From positions 310,001 to 374,000 of the forward strand of contig NZ_JAJSBI010000002.1 of NCBI RefSeq assembly GCF_021261325.1: DNA of 64,000 nucleotides, in the 5' to 3' direction. This stretch comes from Streptomyces guryensis. GTDB lineage: Bacteria; Actinomycetota; Actinomycetes; Streptomycetales; Streptomycetaceae. The position numbers were made by a program, and so were the translations under genes. Positions 38,030 to 47,034 of this stretch are shown here, one piece after another. The first letter of the stretch is position 1, and each line of letters begins with the position of its first letter. The notes under the pieces were generated by a model. It had not been told where the DNA came from and did no database searches. It worked only from the letters and a program-made list of their open reading frames with translations.

Positions 38030-39289
38030 TCAGGCCGCCCGGTCGCGGGCGTACAGCGCCGCCGCGACGACCGTCCGGGACTGGTGCTCGACCTGGTGTT
38101 CCAAAGGCACCCAGCGGGCCCGGAAGCGCTCCGCGAAGGCGTCGCTCCAGGTCGCCACGAGCCGTTCCAGACCCGGTGCCGCCCGGTCGTCGGCCTCCAG
38201 GAGGACGCGCAGCAGCATGGCCGCCGCCCGCAGCGGCAGGCGGCGGCCGAACGCGTCCACACTGCCCACGTACGCCATCGTGTCGTCGGCGGGCGGCGTG
38301 TGCATCCAGTCCGCGGCCAGGCCAGGGACCAGCTCCAGCGCCCACTTGGCTGCGCGCAGCAGCGGCCCGTCGAGGCCCTCCAGACGCGGCAGCGCCTCGG
38401 CGAGGACCCGCTCCACCTCCAGCGTGTCCCGCAGCAGCCGGCGCGCCAGCCGTCGTATCGCCGCGGCCGGAGCGGGATGCGGAGCGGGGTCGTCCACCAG
38501 GTCGCTCGCCCACATCGGCACCTCGACCACCGCCGTCAGGCCGCCGTATCGGTGGGGGTCGTACCAGGTGCTGTGGCGTGCGTCGTCCGGCATGCTCGGA
38601 TACGCGGCGCCGACACCGGGGGAGGGCATCACGTGCACCCCCGGCCCGGACGCTGTCCAGCCCGCGGCGTCCGAGGCGCCCGTCTCCACCGGGATGTGCA
38701 GCTGGGCCGCGGACTTGGCGAACGGCTCGGCGAGACCGGGTATGTCCTTGGTCAACTGGACCCAGCTGCCGCCCAGGTCGGTCCCGTGCAGGGTCGCCTG
38801 GAGATAGGGGCGCAGTTCGTCGATGACCCGGGTCAGCGCGCGGGTCTCCGGCGGCAGCCGGTGCGGCGGCAGAACGGACGGCGACCACTCCGGCTGTTCC
38901 TCGGCCGCCGGCCGGAAGAAGCCGAGGTGGTAGTCGAACAGGGTGCGCGGCGCCGGAGTCCGGTGCAGGCTCGCCCCGTCGGGGTCGGCGCACAGCAGGA
39001 AGTGCCAGGACGTGTCGGCACGTAACTCCCGTTCGGAGAGCACCCGTTCGGCGAGAGCGAGGAGCGTGGGGCCGCCGGTCGGCTCATTGGCGTGGGCGCC
39101 CGCGACGACGAGCACGGCGCGCCGGGCGTGGCCCACGGACAGCAGGTGCATGGGTCTGCCCGCCCGGGAGATGCCGACCTGCCTCAGCCCGCAGAGCCCG
39201 GGTCTGCCTGCGGCCAACGCGCGTGCGGACGCGACGAGTTGGGTCAGGGTGGGGTAGCGCAGCTGCGGCAGGAGACTCACCCCCGTCAC
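38030..39289 (-). CDS. M14-family zinc carboxypeptidase-like protein (paralogue 2, TTA codon)
   Basis: Paralogue of the peptidase at 36098 with the same layout. The starts align (LLPQLRYPTLTQLVASA against LPPLLRYPTVDELGARA). HxxE lies in VVAGAHANEPTGG, the third zinc ligand in QATLHGTDLGGSWVQL, and the catalytic Glu in VVEVPMWASD. GTG 39289 is a plausible start (alternatives 39280 and 39322). The protein is about 419 aa, without a signal peptide. A TTA codon at 39025-39023 (residue 89, motif RELRADTSW) again implies bldA control. It is convergent with the inhibitor gene. Confidence 0.87.
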   Translation of the reverse strand: MTGVSLLPQLRYPTLTQLVASARALAAGRPGLCGLRQVGISRAGRPMHLLSVGHARRAVLVVAGAHANEPTGGPTLLALAERVLSERELRADTSWHFLLCADPDGASLHRTPAPRTLFDYHLGFFRPAAEEQPEWSPSVLPPHRLPPETRALTRVIDELRPYLQATLHGTDLGGSWVQLTKDIPGLAEPFAKSAAQLHIPVETGASDAAGWTASGPGVHVMPSPGVGAAYPSMPDDARHSTWYDPHRYGGLTAVVEVPMWASDLVDDPAPHPAPAAAIRRLARRLLRDTLEVERVLAEALPRLEGLDGPLLRAAKWALELVPGLAADWMHTPPADDTMAYVGSVDAFGRRLPLRAAAMLLRVLLEADDRAAPGLERLVATWSDAFAERFRARWVPLEHQVEHQSRTVVAAALYARDRAA

Positions 39290-39439
39290 GTCCGCCCGGC
39301 TTCGCAATCCGCAGTACCCCACGCTCCAGGTGAACTGTCAATAACGCCTAGGGGGAGGCTCCCGGGGGCGCCCGGGTGCATTCACCGGTGGGGGCACGGG
39401 GCGGCGCTGCCGGTGGGGGCGCGGACACCGTCGTTCACT

Positions 39440-39916
39440 GCTGGTGCAGCTCGTGTCCGGCCGCTCTCCGCGATCATCTCGGACACGTGCGGGCCCACCA
39501 GGCGCACACCGAGCACCCGTCCGCCGGCCTCGGCGACGACACCGTCCTCGAAGACCTCGGCGTTCAGCAGCCGGGCGCCCGCCGGTACGTTGATGTCGCG
39601 CTTCTTCCGGCCGCGCGTCAGGTGACGGCGGACATCCGCGTCGCCGAGCGGCCGATCCGCTCGGCGGGCTCCACGCCGACCTCGCCCCGCGGGGCACCGG
39701 CAGGGATGCCCGCGGGCCGGGTGCGAGGAGCACTTCGTCGCTCGTCACCACGCGCCGCCCGTCCGGCTCTCGCCCCGGGAGCGTGCGCGGCCGCGAGCCG
39801 GTGGCCGGGCCGACCCCACGGCGTACGGCGAAGCCCGCACGCGCCCGCGTACCACCGACCGGCGCCGCGGAGGCGTTCGTGGAACTCCTGAGGGCGGGGG
39901 CGCGGGGCTGTGACAT
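39440..39916 (-). pseudogene. Probable remnant of a pyridine-nucleotide-disulfide oxidoreductase gene
   Basis: The 630-bp gap 39323-39952 has no intact gene, but the minus strand carries pieces resembling lipoamide dehydrogenase/mercuric reductase-type flavoproteins in different frames. DGRRVVTSDEVLLAPGPRAS resembles the strand before the second glycine motif, GEVGVEPAERIG the next strand, and, after a frame change near 39640, NAEVFEDGVVAEAGG then RVLGVRLVGPHVSEMIAE the C-terminal dimerisation strand. Large parts of the family are missing. The call rests on short motifs only. Confidence 0.4.
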
Positions 39917-39952
39917 CAGCGGCGCCGCGAAGAGGCACCGCCCGCGGACCGC

Positions 39953-42310
39953 TCAGTCCGTGCCCACCCGCTCCAGCAACACCACCGGCAGCCGCCCGAA
40001 AAGCTCCTCCACGCGCGCGTGTCCCGTGAACTCCCGCTCCGGAGAGAGCACGTCGGACCAGCGCCCGGGCGGCAGCGGCAGCCGGGTGTCCCGCCAGCCG
40101 CCCGCCTCCGCCAGCCGCAGCGACAGTCGCGTCACGGCCGTGACGACCTCTCCGGAGCGGGCGAACGCCACGCAGTGGGCCGCCGCCGGGCCCTCGGCGG
40201 TCAGTGGAGCGTACGTCGCCGCCTCCCCGAAGGCACCGGGGCGCCGTGCGCGCAGCCGCAGCGCCGCCGCGGTCACCTCGCCCTTCTCGCCGAGGTCCGC
40301 CGAGGGAGGGAACCGCACCGGACGCCGGTTGTCCGGGTCCACCAGCGCCAGGTACTCGCCTTCGGTTCCCTGGTAGACGTCCGGCACGCCCGGCATCGTC
40401 AGATGGATCAGGGCGGTGCCCAGCACGTTCGCCCGGATGTGGGTCTCCAGCGCGCCGCGGAGGGCCACCACGTGCTCGCCCGGAGCCCCGCACGGACCCG
40501 CCGAGACGAACGCCGCCACCGCCCCCTCGTAGGCCGGTTCCTGCTCCGTCCAGCTCGTCAGCAGCCCCGCCTCGCGCACATGCTTCAACAGGGCCTGCTG
40601 AACGCGCTCTTCGGCCGCCGCACCGAGCCCGAACACCGTCTGCCACGCCGCCCACGCCAGCTGCGCGTCCGGCACGCCCTCACCCGCGCGCGTCACCTCC
40701 GCCAGCACGTCCGCCCAGCGCTGCGGGCACTCGGTGAGCACGGCCAGCGCGGCCCGTACGTCGGCGCTGCGCTTCGTGTCGTGCGTCGACGCGACGGTCC
40801 CGGTCGTAGGCCAGTCGCGCTGCACGCGCGCGCAGTAGGCGTGAAAGTCCTCCGGGGACACCGCCGGGCTGCCAGGGTTGCCGCCCACCTCGGTCGCCGA
40901 CAGCAGCGGCACATAGCGGTAGAACGCCGTGTCCTCCACCGACTTGGCCCGCAGGGCGGACGCGGTCTGCGCGAACCGCGCCCGGAACTCCACGTGGCCG
41001 GGCCCGTCGCCATGACGTCCGAGGACCAGATCCCGTACGACGTCGACCGCGCCGGACTCCTCCGGGACCACGAAGGCGAGCCGGGCCTCGGCCGCGGCCT
41101 CCTCGGTGACCACCAAGGCCGCGTCCCCGGAGGCGTACGGCCGGTAGACGTCCAGGCGGACCAGAAGCTCCTGCAGCGCCGTGCGCAGCGCCCAGGGAGC
41201 GCGGTCGCGCAGCGCGGGGTCCGGCGCGGTGGCGCACAGTCTGTTCGCCACCCGGGTCAGCCGGTCGATCTCGGTGGCCAGTTCGTGCGTGAGCACCTTG
41301 TACGCCGCCCGCCGTACCGTCGCCGCCCAGTCGCCACCGCGGTCCGTCTGCGGGGCCGCGAACCGCCGGTACTGGCCCAGGAGTTCCCCGAACCCGGCCG
41401 GATCGGTGAAGAGGCCGTCGATGTGCCGCAGGGCGTCGTAGCCGGTGGTGCCCGCGACGGGCCAGGCGGCCGGCAGGGGCTCTCCGTCCGAGAGGATCTT
41501 CTCCACGACCGTCCAACGGCCGCCGGTCGCCTCGTGCAGCCGCCGCAGATACGCGTCGGGGTCGGCGAGCCCGTCGGGATGGTCGACGCGCAGACCGTCG
41601 AGCACGCCCTCGTGCAGCAGCTGCAGGATCTTCGCGTGCGTGGCCTCGAACACCTCCGGGTCCTCGACCCGCACCCCGATGAGCTCCGAAATGCTGAAGA
41701 AACGCCGGTAGTTGAGCTCGGTGCGGGCCAGCCGCCACCACACCGGCCGGTACCACTGCGCGTCCAGGAGCTGCTGCAGCGGCAGCTCCTCGGTGCCCTC
41801 GCGCAGCGGGAACACATGGTCGTAGCAGCGCAGTACGTCCCCGTCGACCCGCAGCTCACCGACGACCGAGCCCAGTGGGCCTCCCAGCACCGGCAGCAGC
41901 ACCTGGCCGCCCTGCGCCTCCCAGTCGACGTCGAACCAGCGCGCGTACGGCGACTTCGGGCCCTCCCGCAGTACCTCCCACAGGGCGTGGTTGTGGCGCG
42001 GAGCCATGGCCATGTGGTTCGGCACGATGTCCACCACCAGGCCGAGACCGTGCTCCCTCGCGGTGCGCGCCAGCGCGCGCAGCCCCTCCTCGCCACCCAG
42101 TTCCTCGCGCACGCGGGCGTGGTCCACGACGTCGTAGCCGTGCGCCGAGCCCGGCACGGCCTCCAGGACGGGGGACAGGTGCAGGTGCGAGACACCGAGC
42201 GAGGCCAGGTACGGCACGGCGGCCGCCGCGGCCGCGAACGGGAACTCGGGCTGCAGCTGCAACCGGTAGGTGGTCGTGGGCACCAGGGGGTCGGGTCGCT
42301 CAGGTGTCAT
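39953..42310 (-). CDS. treY: Malto-oligosyltrehalose synthase TreY
   Basis: A 785-aa GH13 enzyme that isomerises the terminal alpha-1,4 bond of maltodextrins to alpha-1,1, feeding TreZ. Landmarks: TTYRLQLQPEFPFAAAAAAV at the N-terminus, SHLHLSPVLEAVPGSAHGYD, LVVDIVPNHMAMA, DGLRVDHPDGLADPDAYL with the catalytic Asp, and VVEKILSDGEPLP with the catalytic Glu. Length is normal. ATG 42310. It is followed downstream by the oxidoreductase remnant and flanked upstream by the MFS pseudogene. Its separation from treZ suggests local insertions or separate regulation. Confidence 0.95.
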   Translation of the reverse strand: MTPERPDPLVPTTTYRLQLQPEFPFAAAAAAVPYLASLGVSHLHLSPVLEAVPGSAHGYDVVDHARVREELGGEEGLRALARTAREHGLGLVVDIVPNHMAMAPRHNHALWEVLREGPKSPYARWFDVDWEAQGGQVLLPVLGGPLGSVVGELRVDGDVLRCYDHVFPLREGTEELPLQQLLDAQWYRPVWWRLARTELNYRRFFSISELIGVRVEDPEVFEATHAKILQLLHEGVLDGLRVDHPDGLADPDAYLRRLHEATGGRWTVVEKILSDGEPLPAAWPVAGTTGYDALRHIDGLFTDPAGFGELLGQYRRFAAPQTDRGGDWAATVRRAAYKVLTHELATEIDRLTRVANRLCATAPDPALRDRAPWALRTALQELLVRLDVYRPYASGDAALVVTEEAAAEARLAFVVPEESGAVDVVRDLVLGRHGDGPGHVEFRARFAQTASALRAKSVEDTAFYRYVPLLSATEVGGNPGSPAVSPEDFHAYCARVQRDWPTTGTVASTHDTKRSADVRAALAVLTECPQRWADVLAEVTRAGEGVPDAQLAWAAWQTVFGLGAAAEERVQQALLKHVREAGLLTSWTEQEPAYEGAVAAFVSAGPCGAPGEHVVALRGALETHIRANVLGTALIHLTMPGVPDVYQGTEGEYLALVDPDNRRPVRFPPSADLGEKGEVTAAALRLRARRPGAFGEAATYAPLTAEGPAAAHCVAFARSGEVVTAVTRLSLRLAEAGGWRDTRLPLPPGRWSDVLSPEREFTGHARVEELFGRLPVVLLERVGTD

Positions 42311-42389
42311 GCAAACCTACGTACCCGCCCTGCCGCCCTTCGTGTCATCGTCCCCTGCACGGGTGCACGCGCGCGTGGCCGGCGTCGAG

Positions 42390-43841
42390 CGACGGGGAGC
42401 ACCGGGCGAACGTACACAGACGTCATCGGCCTGACCGGGCCGCTGCTGCCGGTCGTGTCCTTCCTGGGACGGCTGCCGACGGCCACGATCCGGTTCGGCA
42501 GAGTACTGCTCGTCGCGCGGACCAGTGGGTCGCGGGCCGCCGCGGGGCTGACCGGCGGCGCCGGCGATCGGACAGGTGGCCCGTGGCCCGCTGGTGGGGC
42601 GGCTCGCGGACCGGTACGGCCGGCGGACGGTGGTGCTCGCCTTCTCTTTCGCCAACGCCGCCTCGTCGCGGCACTCGTTGCCGGGGCGCTCGCCGGCCTG
42701 TCCGTCCCGTTGCAGGCCCTGCTCGGGGCGGCGGCGGGGTGCGACCGTGCCGCTGATCGGGCCCCTGGGCCGCGCCCGCCCGGTGGCTCTGGCCCGCAGG
42801 TCCGCGGTTCCCGAGTCCACGCTCGGCGCGGCCCTCTCCTTCGAGAGCACCCTCGACGAGATCTCCTTCGTCCTCGTCCCGGCCCTGGTCGGCCTGGCCG
42901 CCGTGCCGGCCCACCCTGCCTGCGCCGTGGGCGCGGCAGCCCTCCTGGTGGCCCTGTGCGGCAGCGGCTTCGCACTGCACCCGACGGCGAGGACGACACG
43001 TTCCGGTCCCGTCGCGACGCCCGCGGACGGACGTTCCGGTCCCGTCGCGACGCCTGCGGACGGATGCTCCGGTCCCGACGAGACGTCTGCGACACGACGC
43101 TCCCGTCCCGTCCCGTCCCGACGCCGGCGACAGGATGCCTTCGCCCCGCTCCGACACCCCCGACCGCCCTCCCCGACGAGCCGTCCGCACCCACCGTCCA
43201 CCCCCGCCCCGCGTCCCCCGCTCCGTCCACCCCCTCCGCGCCGCCCTGGCCCTCCAAGGAGCGGTGTTCGGAGCTTGTCAGGCGGGGATCACCGCGCTCA
43301 GCGCGCGGCTCGGGCAGGAGGAGCAGGCCGGGCTCGTGTACGCCGCCATGGGGGTGTTGAGTGCGGTGGCGGGCCTGCGCACGGCCGCCGTGCCGGCGCG
43401 CATCCCCCTCACGGCCCGCTGGCGGGTGGCGACCGGGGCCGCGTTCGTCCTCGCTGCCCCTGCTGTGGACGCCGAGCCTGGGCGGCCTCCATGGGGTCGT
43501 CACCGTCCTCGGTGTTGCCTGCGCCCCGCACCTGGTCACGGTGTTTCGGCCTCACCGAGCGCGCGGTGCCGCCCACGCGGCGGGCCGAGGCGATGGCGGT
43601 CGCGACGAGTGCGATCGTCGGCGGCCAGGCCCTCGCGGTCGCCGTCACCGGCCGCCTCGCCGAGTCGTACGGCCCCGCGGCCGCCTTCGCAGCGGCGAGT
43701 ACGGCTGCCGCACTCGCCTGCGCGATCGCCCTGACGGCGGGCCCGTCCTCGTACACCGGGCCCACCACCGAAGCGGGCCGCCACGCGCGGGTACCCGACC
43801 GGCAGCCGATCACACCGGCACGGGAACAGGGCTGGTCCTAG
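42390..43841 (+). pseudogene. MFS transporter pseudogene with about six frameshifts
   Basis: A once-intact MFS exporter scattered over three frames. In order: TGPLLPVVSFLGRLPTA and RVLLVARTSGS in frame 2; GPLVGRLADRYGRR (motif A) in frame 0; LVAALVAGALAGLSVPLQ in frame 2; VPESTLGAALSFESTLDEIS in frame 0; LALQGAVFGACQAGITALSA in frame 1; LGGLHGVVTVLGVACAPHL in frame 2; and VGGQALAVAVTGRLAESYGP in frame 0 to the stop at 43841. A 33-bp tandem repeat has expanded in the central loop. The stop overlaps the glgX stop. No functional product is possible without many shifts. Confidence 0.88.
42998..43127 (+). repeat. 33-bp tandem repeat, about four copies
   Basis: Units of 33 bp sharing TTCCGGTCCCGTCGCGACGC begin at 42998, 43031 and 43064, with a degraded fourth near 43097. 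The first two are almost identical; divergence grows to the right. It lies in the central loop of the dead MFS gene and keeps that frame (11 codons per unit). Confidence 0.85.
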
Positions 43842-45967
43842 ACCGGGCGCTGCAACACCGTCAGGCTCCGGTCCACCAGTGTCAGACGGTCGCCTGCCTG
43901 CACCTTCGGGCCCGGGTGCGGCGGTACCCCGTCCGAGCGGGCGGTGTCGACCACGACCTCCCACTGGCGGCCGTGGTTGACGGGCACCACGAAGTCCAGC
44001 GTCCTGGGCGAGGCGTTGAACATCAGCAGGAACGAGTCGTCGGTGATCCGTTCCCCGCGCGTACCCGGCTCGGAGATCGCGTTGCCGTTCAGGAACACCG
44101 ACAGCGCCGAGGCCGGCGCCGAGTCCCAGTCCCGCTGGGTCATCTCCTTGCCCTCCGGCGTGAACCAGGCGATGTCCGACAGCTCGTCATGGGTGCCCTC
44201 CACGGGCCGTCCGTGGAAGAAGCGGCGCCTGCGGAAGACCGGATGGTCCTTGCGCAGCCACACCATCGCGCGCGTGAAGGCCAGCAGCTCGCCGTCGGGC
44301 GTGTCCTCCTCCGCGTCCGGGTCGAGCCATTTCACCCACGCCAGCTCGTTGTCCTGGCAGTACGCGTTGTTGTTGCCGCGCTGGGTGCGCGCGAACTCGT
44401 CGCCGTGGCTGATCATCGGCACGCCCTGGGACAGCATCAGCGTGGCGACGAAGTTCCGCATCTGGCGCGCTCGCAGCTTCAGCACCTCGGCGTTGTCGGT
44501 CCCGCCCTCCTCCCCGCAGTTCCAGGACCGGTTGTGGCTCTCGCCGTCCCGGTTGTCCTCGCCGTTGGCCTTGTTGTGCTTCTGGTTGTAGGAGACGAGG
44601 TCGTGCAGGGTGAAACCGTCGTGGCAGGTGACGAAGTTGATCGAGGCGAGCGGGCGGCGCCCGTCGTCCTGGTAGAGGTCCGAGGAGCCGGTCAGCCGGG
44701 ACGCGAACTCCGCGAGCGCGCGCTGCTCGCCGCGCCACATGTCCCGTACGGTGTCGCGGTACTTCCCGTTCCACTCGGTCCACAGCGGCGGGAAGTTGCC
44801 CACCTGGTAGCCGCCCTCGCCGACGTCCCACGGCTCGGCGATCAGCTTCACCTGGGAGACCACCGGGTCCTGCTGCACCAGGTCGAAGAACGACGACAGC
44901 CGGTCCACCTCGTGGAACTGCCGGGCCAGGGTCGCCGCGAGGTCGAAGCGGAAGCCGTCGACGTGCATCTCGGTGACCCAGTAGCGCAACGAGTCCATGA
45001 TCAGCTGCAGGACGTGCGGGGACCGCATGAGCAGTGAGTTCCCGGTGCCCGTGGTGTCCATGTAGTAGCGGGGGTCGTCGGTGAGACGGTAGTACTGCGG
45101 GTTGTCCATGCCCTTGAAGGACAGCGTCGGGCCCAGGTGGTTGCCCTCGGCCGTGTGGTTGTAGACCACGTCGAGGATGACCTCGATACCCGCCTCGTGC
45201 AGCGCCCGCACCGCCGACTTGAACTCCAGGACCTGCTGGCCGCGGTCGCCCCAGGAGGCGTACGCGTTGTGCGGGGCGAAGAAGCCGATCGTGTTGTAGC
45301 CCCAGTAGTTGTTCAGGCCCATGTCGACCAGCCGGTGGTCGTTCACGAACTGGTGCACCGGCATCAGCTCCAGCGTCGTCACGCCGAGCTCCACCAGATG
45401 CTCGATGATCACCGGGTGCGCGAGCGCCGCATAAGTGCCGCGCAGCTCCTCCGGCAGCCCCGGATGGCGCATGGTGAGGCCCTTGACATGGGCCTCGTAG
45501 ATCACCGTCTCGTGGTACCCGCGCCGCGGCCGCCGGTCGTCGCCCCAGTCGAAGTACGGGTTCACCACGACCGACGTCATCGTGTGCGGCGCCGAGTCCA
45601 GGTCGTTGCGCCTGTCGGGCGCGTCGAAGTGGTAGCCGTAGACCTCCTCGCCCCAGCGGATGGACCCGCTGATCGCGCGCGCGTACGGGTCGAGCAGCAG
45701 CTTCGCCGAGTTGCAGCGCAGGCCGCGCTCGGGGGCGTACGGGCCGTGCACCCGGAAGCCGTAGCGCTGTCCCGGCATGATGCCGGGCACGTACGCGTGC
45801 CGCACGAAAGCGTCGCTCTCGCGCAGTTCCACCGCCGTCTCCGAGCCGTCGTCGTGCAGCAGACACAGCTCTACTCGGTCCGCGGCCTCCGTGAAGACCG
45901 CGAAATTGGTGCCGGCGCCGTCGTACGTGGCACCGAGCGGATACGCCTCGCCAGGCCAGACCTGCAT
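43838..45967 (-). CDS. glgX: Glycogen debranching enzyme GlgX
   Basis: A 709-aa isoamylase-type GH13 enzyme that hydrolyses alpha-1,6 branches of limit glycogen, producing maltodextrins for TreY/TreZ. The N-terminal CBM48-like domain starts QVWPGEAYPLGATYDGAGTN. The barrel has VILDVVYNHTAEGNHLGP, MHVDGFRFDLAATLAR (nucleophile Asp), KLIAEPWDVGEGGYQVG (acid/base Glu) and FVTCHDGFTLHDLVSYN. ATG 45967 is preferred, with GAAAGAG upstream; the frame extends in vain to 46108. Together with treY and treZ it makes a glycogen-to-trehalose route in this window. Confidence 0.95.
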   Translation of the reverse strand: MQVWPGEAYPLGATYDGAGTNFAVFTEAADRVELCLLHDDGSETAVELRESDAFVRHAYVPGIMPGQRYGFRVHGPYAPERGLRCNSAKLLLDPYARAISGSIRWGEEVYGYHFDAPDRRNDLDSAPHTMTSVVVNPYFDWGDDRRPRRGYHETVIYEAHVKGLTMRHPGLPEELRGTYAALAHPVIIEHLVELGVTTLELMPVHQFVNDHRLVDMGLNNYWGYNTIGFFAPHNAYASWGDRGQQVLEFKSAVRALHEAGIEVILDVVYNHTAEGNHLGPTLSFKGMDNPQYYRLTDDPRYYMDTTGTGNSLLMRSPHVLQLIMDSLRYWVTEMHVDGFRFDLAATLARQFHEVDRLSSFFDLVQQDPVVSQVKLIAEPWDVGEGGYQVGNFPPLWTEWNGKYRDTVRDMWRGEQRALAEFASRLTGSSDLYQDDGRRPLASINFVTCHDGFTLHDLVSYNQKHNKANGEDNRDGESHNRSWNCGEEGGTDNAEVLKLRARQMRNFVATLMLSQGVPMISHGDEFARTQRGNNNAYCQDNELAWVKWLDPDAEEDTPDGELLAFTRAMVWLRKDHPVFRRRRFFHGRPVEGTHDELSDIAWFTPEGKEMTQRDWDSAPASALSVFLNGNAISEPGTRGERITDDSFLLMFNASPRTLDFVVPVNHGRQWEVVVDTARSDGVPPHPGPKVQAGDRLTLVDRSLTVLQRPV

Positions 45968-46078
45968 GGACACGACTCTTTCAGGTGGAGCGAGCCCCGG
46001 GGGGCGCCTTGGCGTCGAGTGTCCCCGAAAGTGATGGAACCACCTATGACTTACGTCCCTCTTACCGATCGACCAGTG

Positions 46079-46108
46079 CATACGCCGTATGGCAACGCCG
46101 TATGCCAA
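46079..46108. promoter_or_regulatory. Palindrome plus tandem 13-bp repeats between glgX and the amine oxidase operon
   Basis: CATACG-C-CGTATG (46079-46091) is a perfect palindrome. It overlaps a head-to-tail 13-bp repeat, CGCCGTATGGCAA (46083-46095) and CGCCGTATGCCAA (46096-46108), with 12 of 13 bases identical. It sits 53 bp before the GTG at 46161 and 112 bp before glgX, in the divergent promoter gap 45968-46160. A multi-site operator is likely. Confidence 0.5.
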
Positions 46109-46160
46109 TCAGTGGGGCAGAAAAGTACTCCCGGGGACGAAGGGGGAGTAGGGGGCAAAT

Positions 46161-46964
46161 GTGCGCAAGATAGTGCACCGCCATCTGGGCAAGGTGGTGG
46201 CGGGTACGGCCATAGCCGTGGCCGGGACCGCCGTGATGGTCGGGATCACGCTGCCGGGGACAGCGGGGGCCGACGATTCGGGAGGGACCAAGGGAGGGCG
46301 GACGGCCAAGCCGGCGGCTCAGGCGAACGGCGCGCCCGCTCCTGGCGTCGTCGAGCAGGCGCCGGCCGAGGGCCAGAAGGGCAAGGGTCTCGACCCGCTG
46401 ACCGACGACGAGACGAAGCGCGTCGAGAAGATCGCGCTGAGCGGGCAACTGCTGAACTCCGGTGAGAACGTCAAGGGCGCCCGCGGCCCGCAGCGCCTCA
46501 CCGTGGAGATGACCGAGCCGGACACCGACCAGCCGGACGACGCGAACGCGCCCCGGCGCGCCGACGTGACGTTCTACGACTACCGGAACGACAGCGTCGT
46601 CACCAGGACCGTCAACCTGGACACCGGCAAGGTCGAGGAGACGAGCACCCAGCACGACGTCCAGCCGCCGCTCAGCATCGCCGAGCAGACCGAGGCGGCC
46701 CGGCTGCTGATCGCGGACCCGCTGGGCGCCGGCCTGAAGGCGGACTACAAGGACGCCACGGGCAAGGAACTCACCTCCCCGGACCAATTGACGCTCACCA
46801 GCATGGTGTTCCGGGCGAGCCCGGGTGTGAAGCCGGCCGAACTCGCCAAGTGCGGCGAGCACCGCTGCACCCGGCTGTTCCCGAAGGTCAAGAACGGTGC
46901 CTGGATCGACACCAGGGACTTCGTGATCGACCTGAGCGCCCGCAAGGTCGTCAAGCTCGGCTGA
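46161..46964 (+). CDS. Secreted partner protein of a copper amine oxidase (tyramine oxidase subunit B type)
   Basis: A 267-aa exported protein with a signal sequence (VVAGTAIAVAGTAVMVGITL) and cleavage near AGADD. A Gly/Ala/Pro/Lys linker follows, and then a domain of about 190 residues that resembles the small N-terminal (N2/N3) domains of copper amine oxidases: VTFYDYRNDSVVTRTVNLDT and TGKVEETSTQHDVQPPLS. The next gene supplies only the catalytic domain, 70 bp downstream, so the usual single oxidase chain appears split into two proteins here. A strong purine-rich ribosome site (AGGGGGAGTAGGGGG) precedes GTG 46161. Two Cys near the C-terminus may form a disulfide. Confidence 0.78.
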   Translation: MRKIVHRHLGKVVAGTAIAVAGTAVMVGITLPGTAGADDSGGTKGGRTAKPAAQANGAPAPGVVEQAPAEGQKGKGLDPLTDDETKRVEKIALSGQLLNSGENVKGARGPQRLTVEMTEPDTDQPDDANAPRRADVTFYDYRNDSVVTRTVNLDTGKVEETSTQHDVQPPLSIAEQTEAARLLIADPLGAGLKADYKDATGKELTSPDQLTLTSMVFRASPGVKPAELAKCGEHRCTRLFPKVKNGAWIDTRDFVIDLSARKVVKLG

Positions 46965-47034
46965 GCCGGGCTCCGTTCGCTTTCCGAACCCGCATCTCTC
47001 GTACTCGTATCTCCTGTAAGGGAGTCACTTCGTC

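Noticed and set aside
42998..43127. Possible CRISPR-like repeats
   Set aside because: The 33-bp units are contiguous without spacers and lie in a decayed coding loop, so this is a tandem repeat. The same applies to 52901-53015.
40019..43360. A 1113-codon open frame on the plus strand opposite treY
   Set aside because: It is a GC-rich shadow: low-complexity Arg/Gly/His/Val composition, and the opposite strand encodes intact TreY. Only its last part coincides with the MFS remnant.
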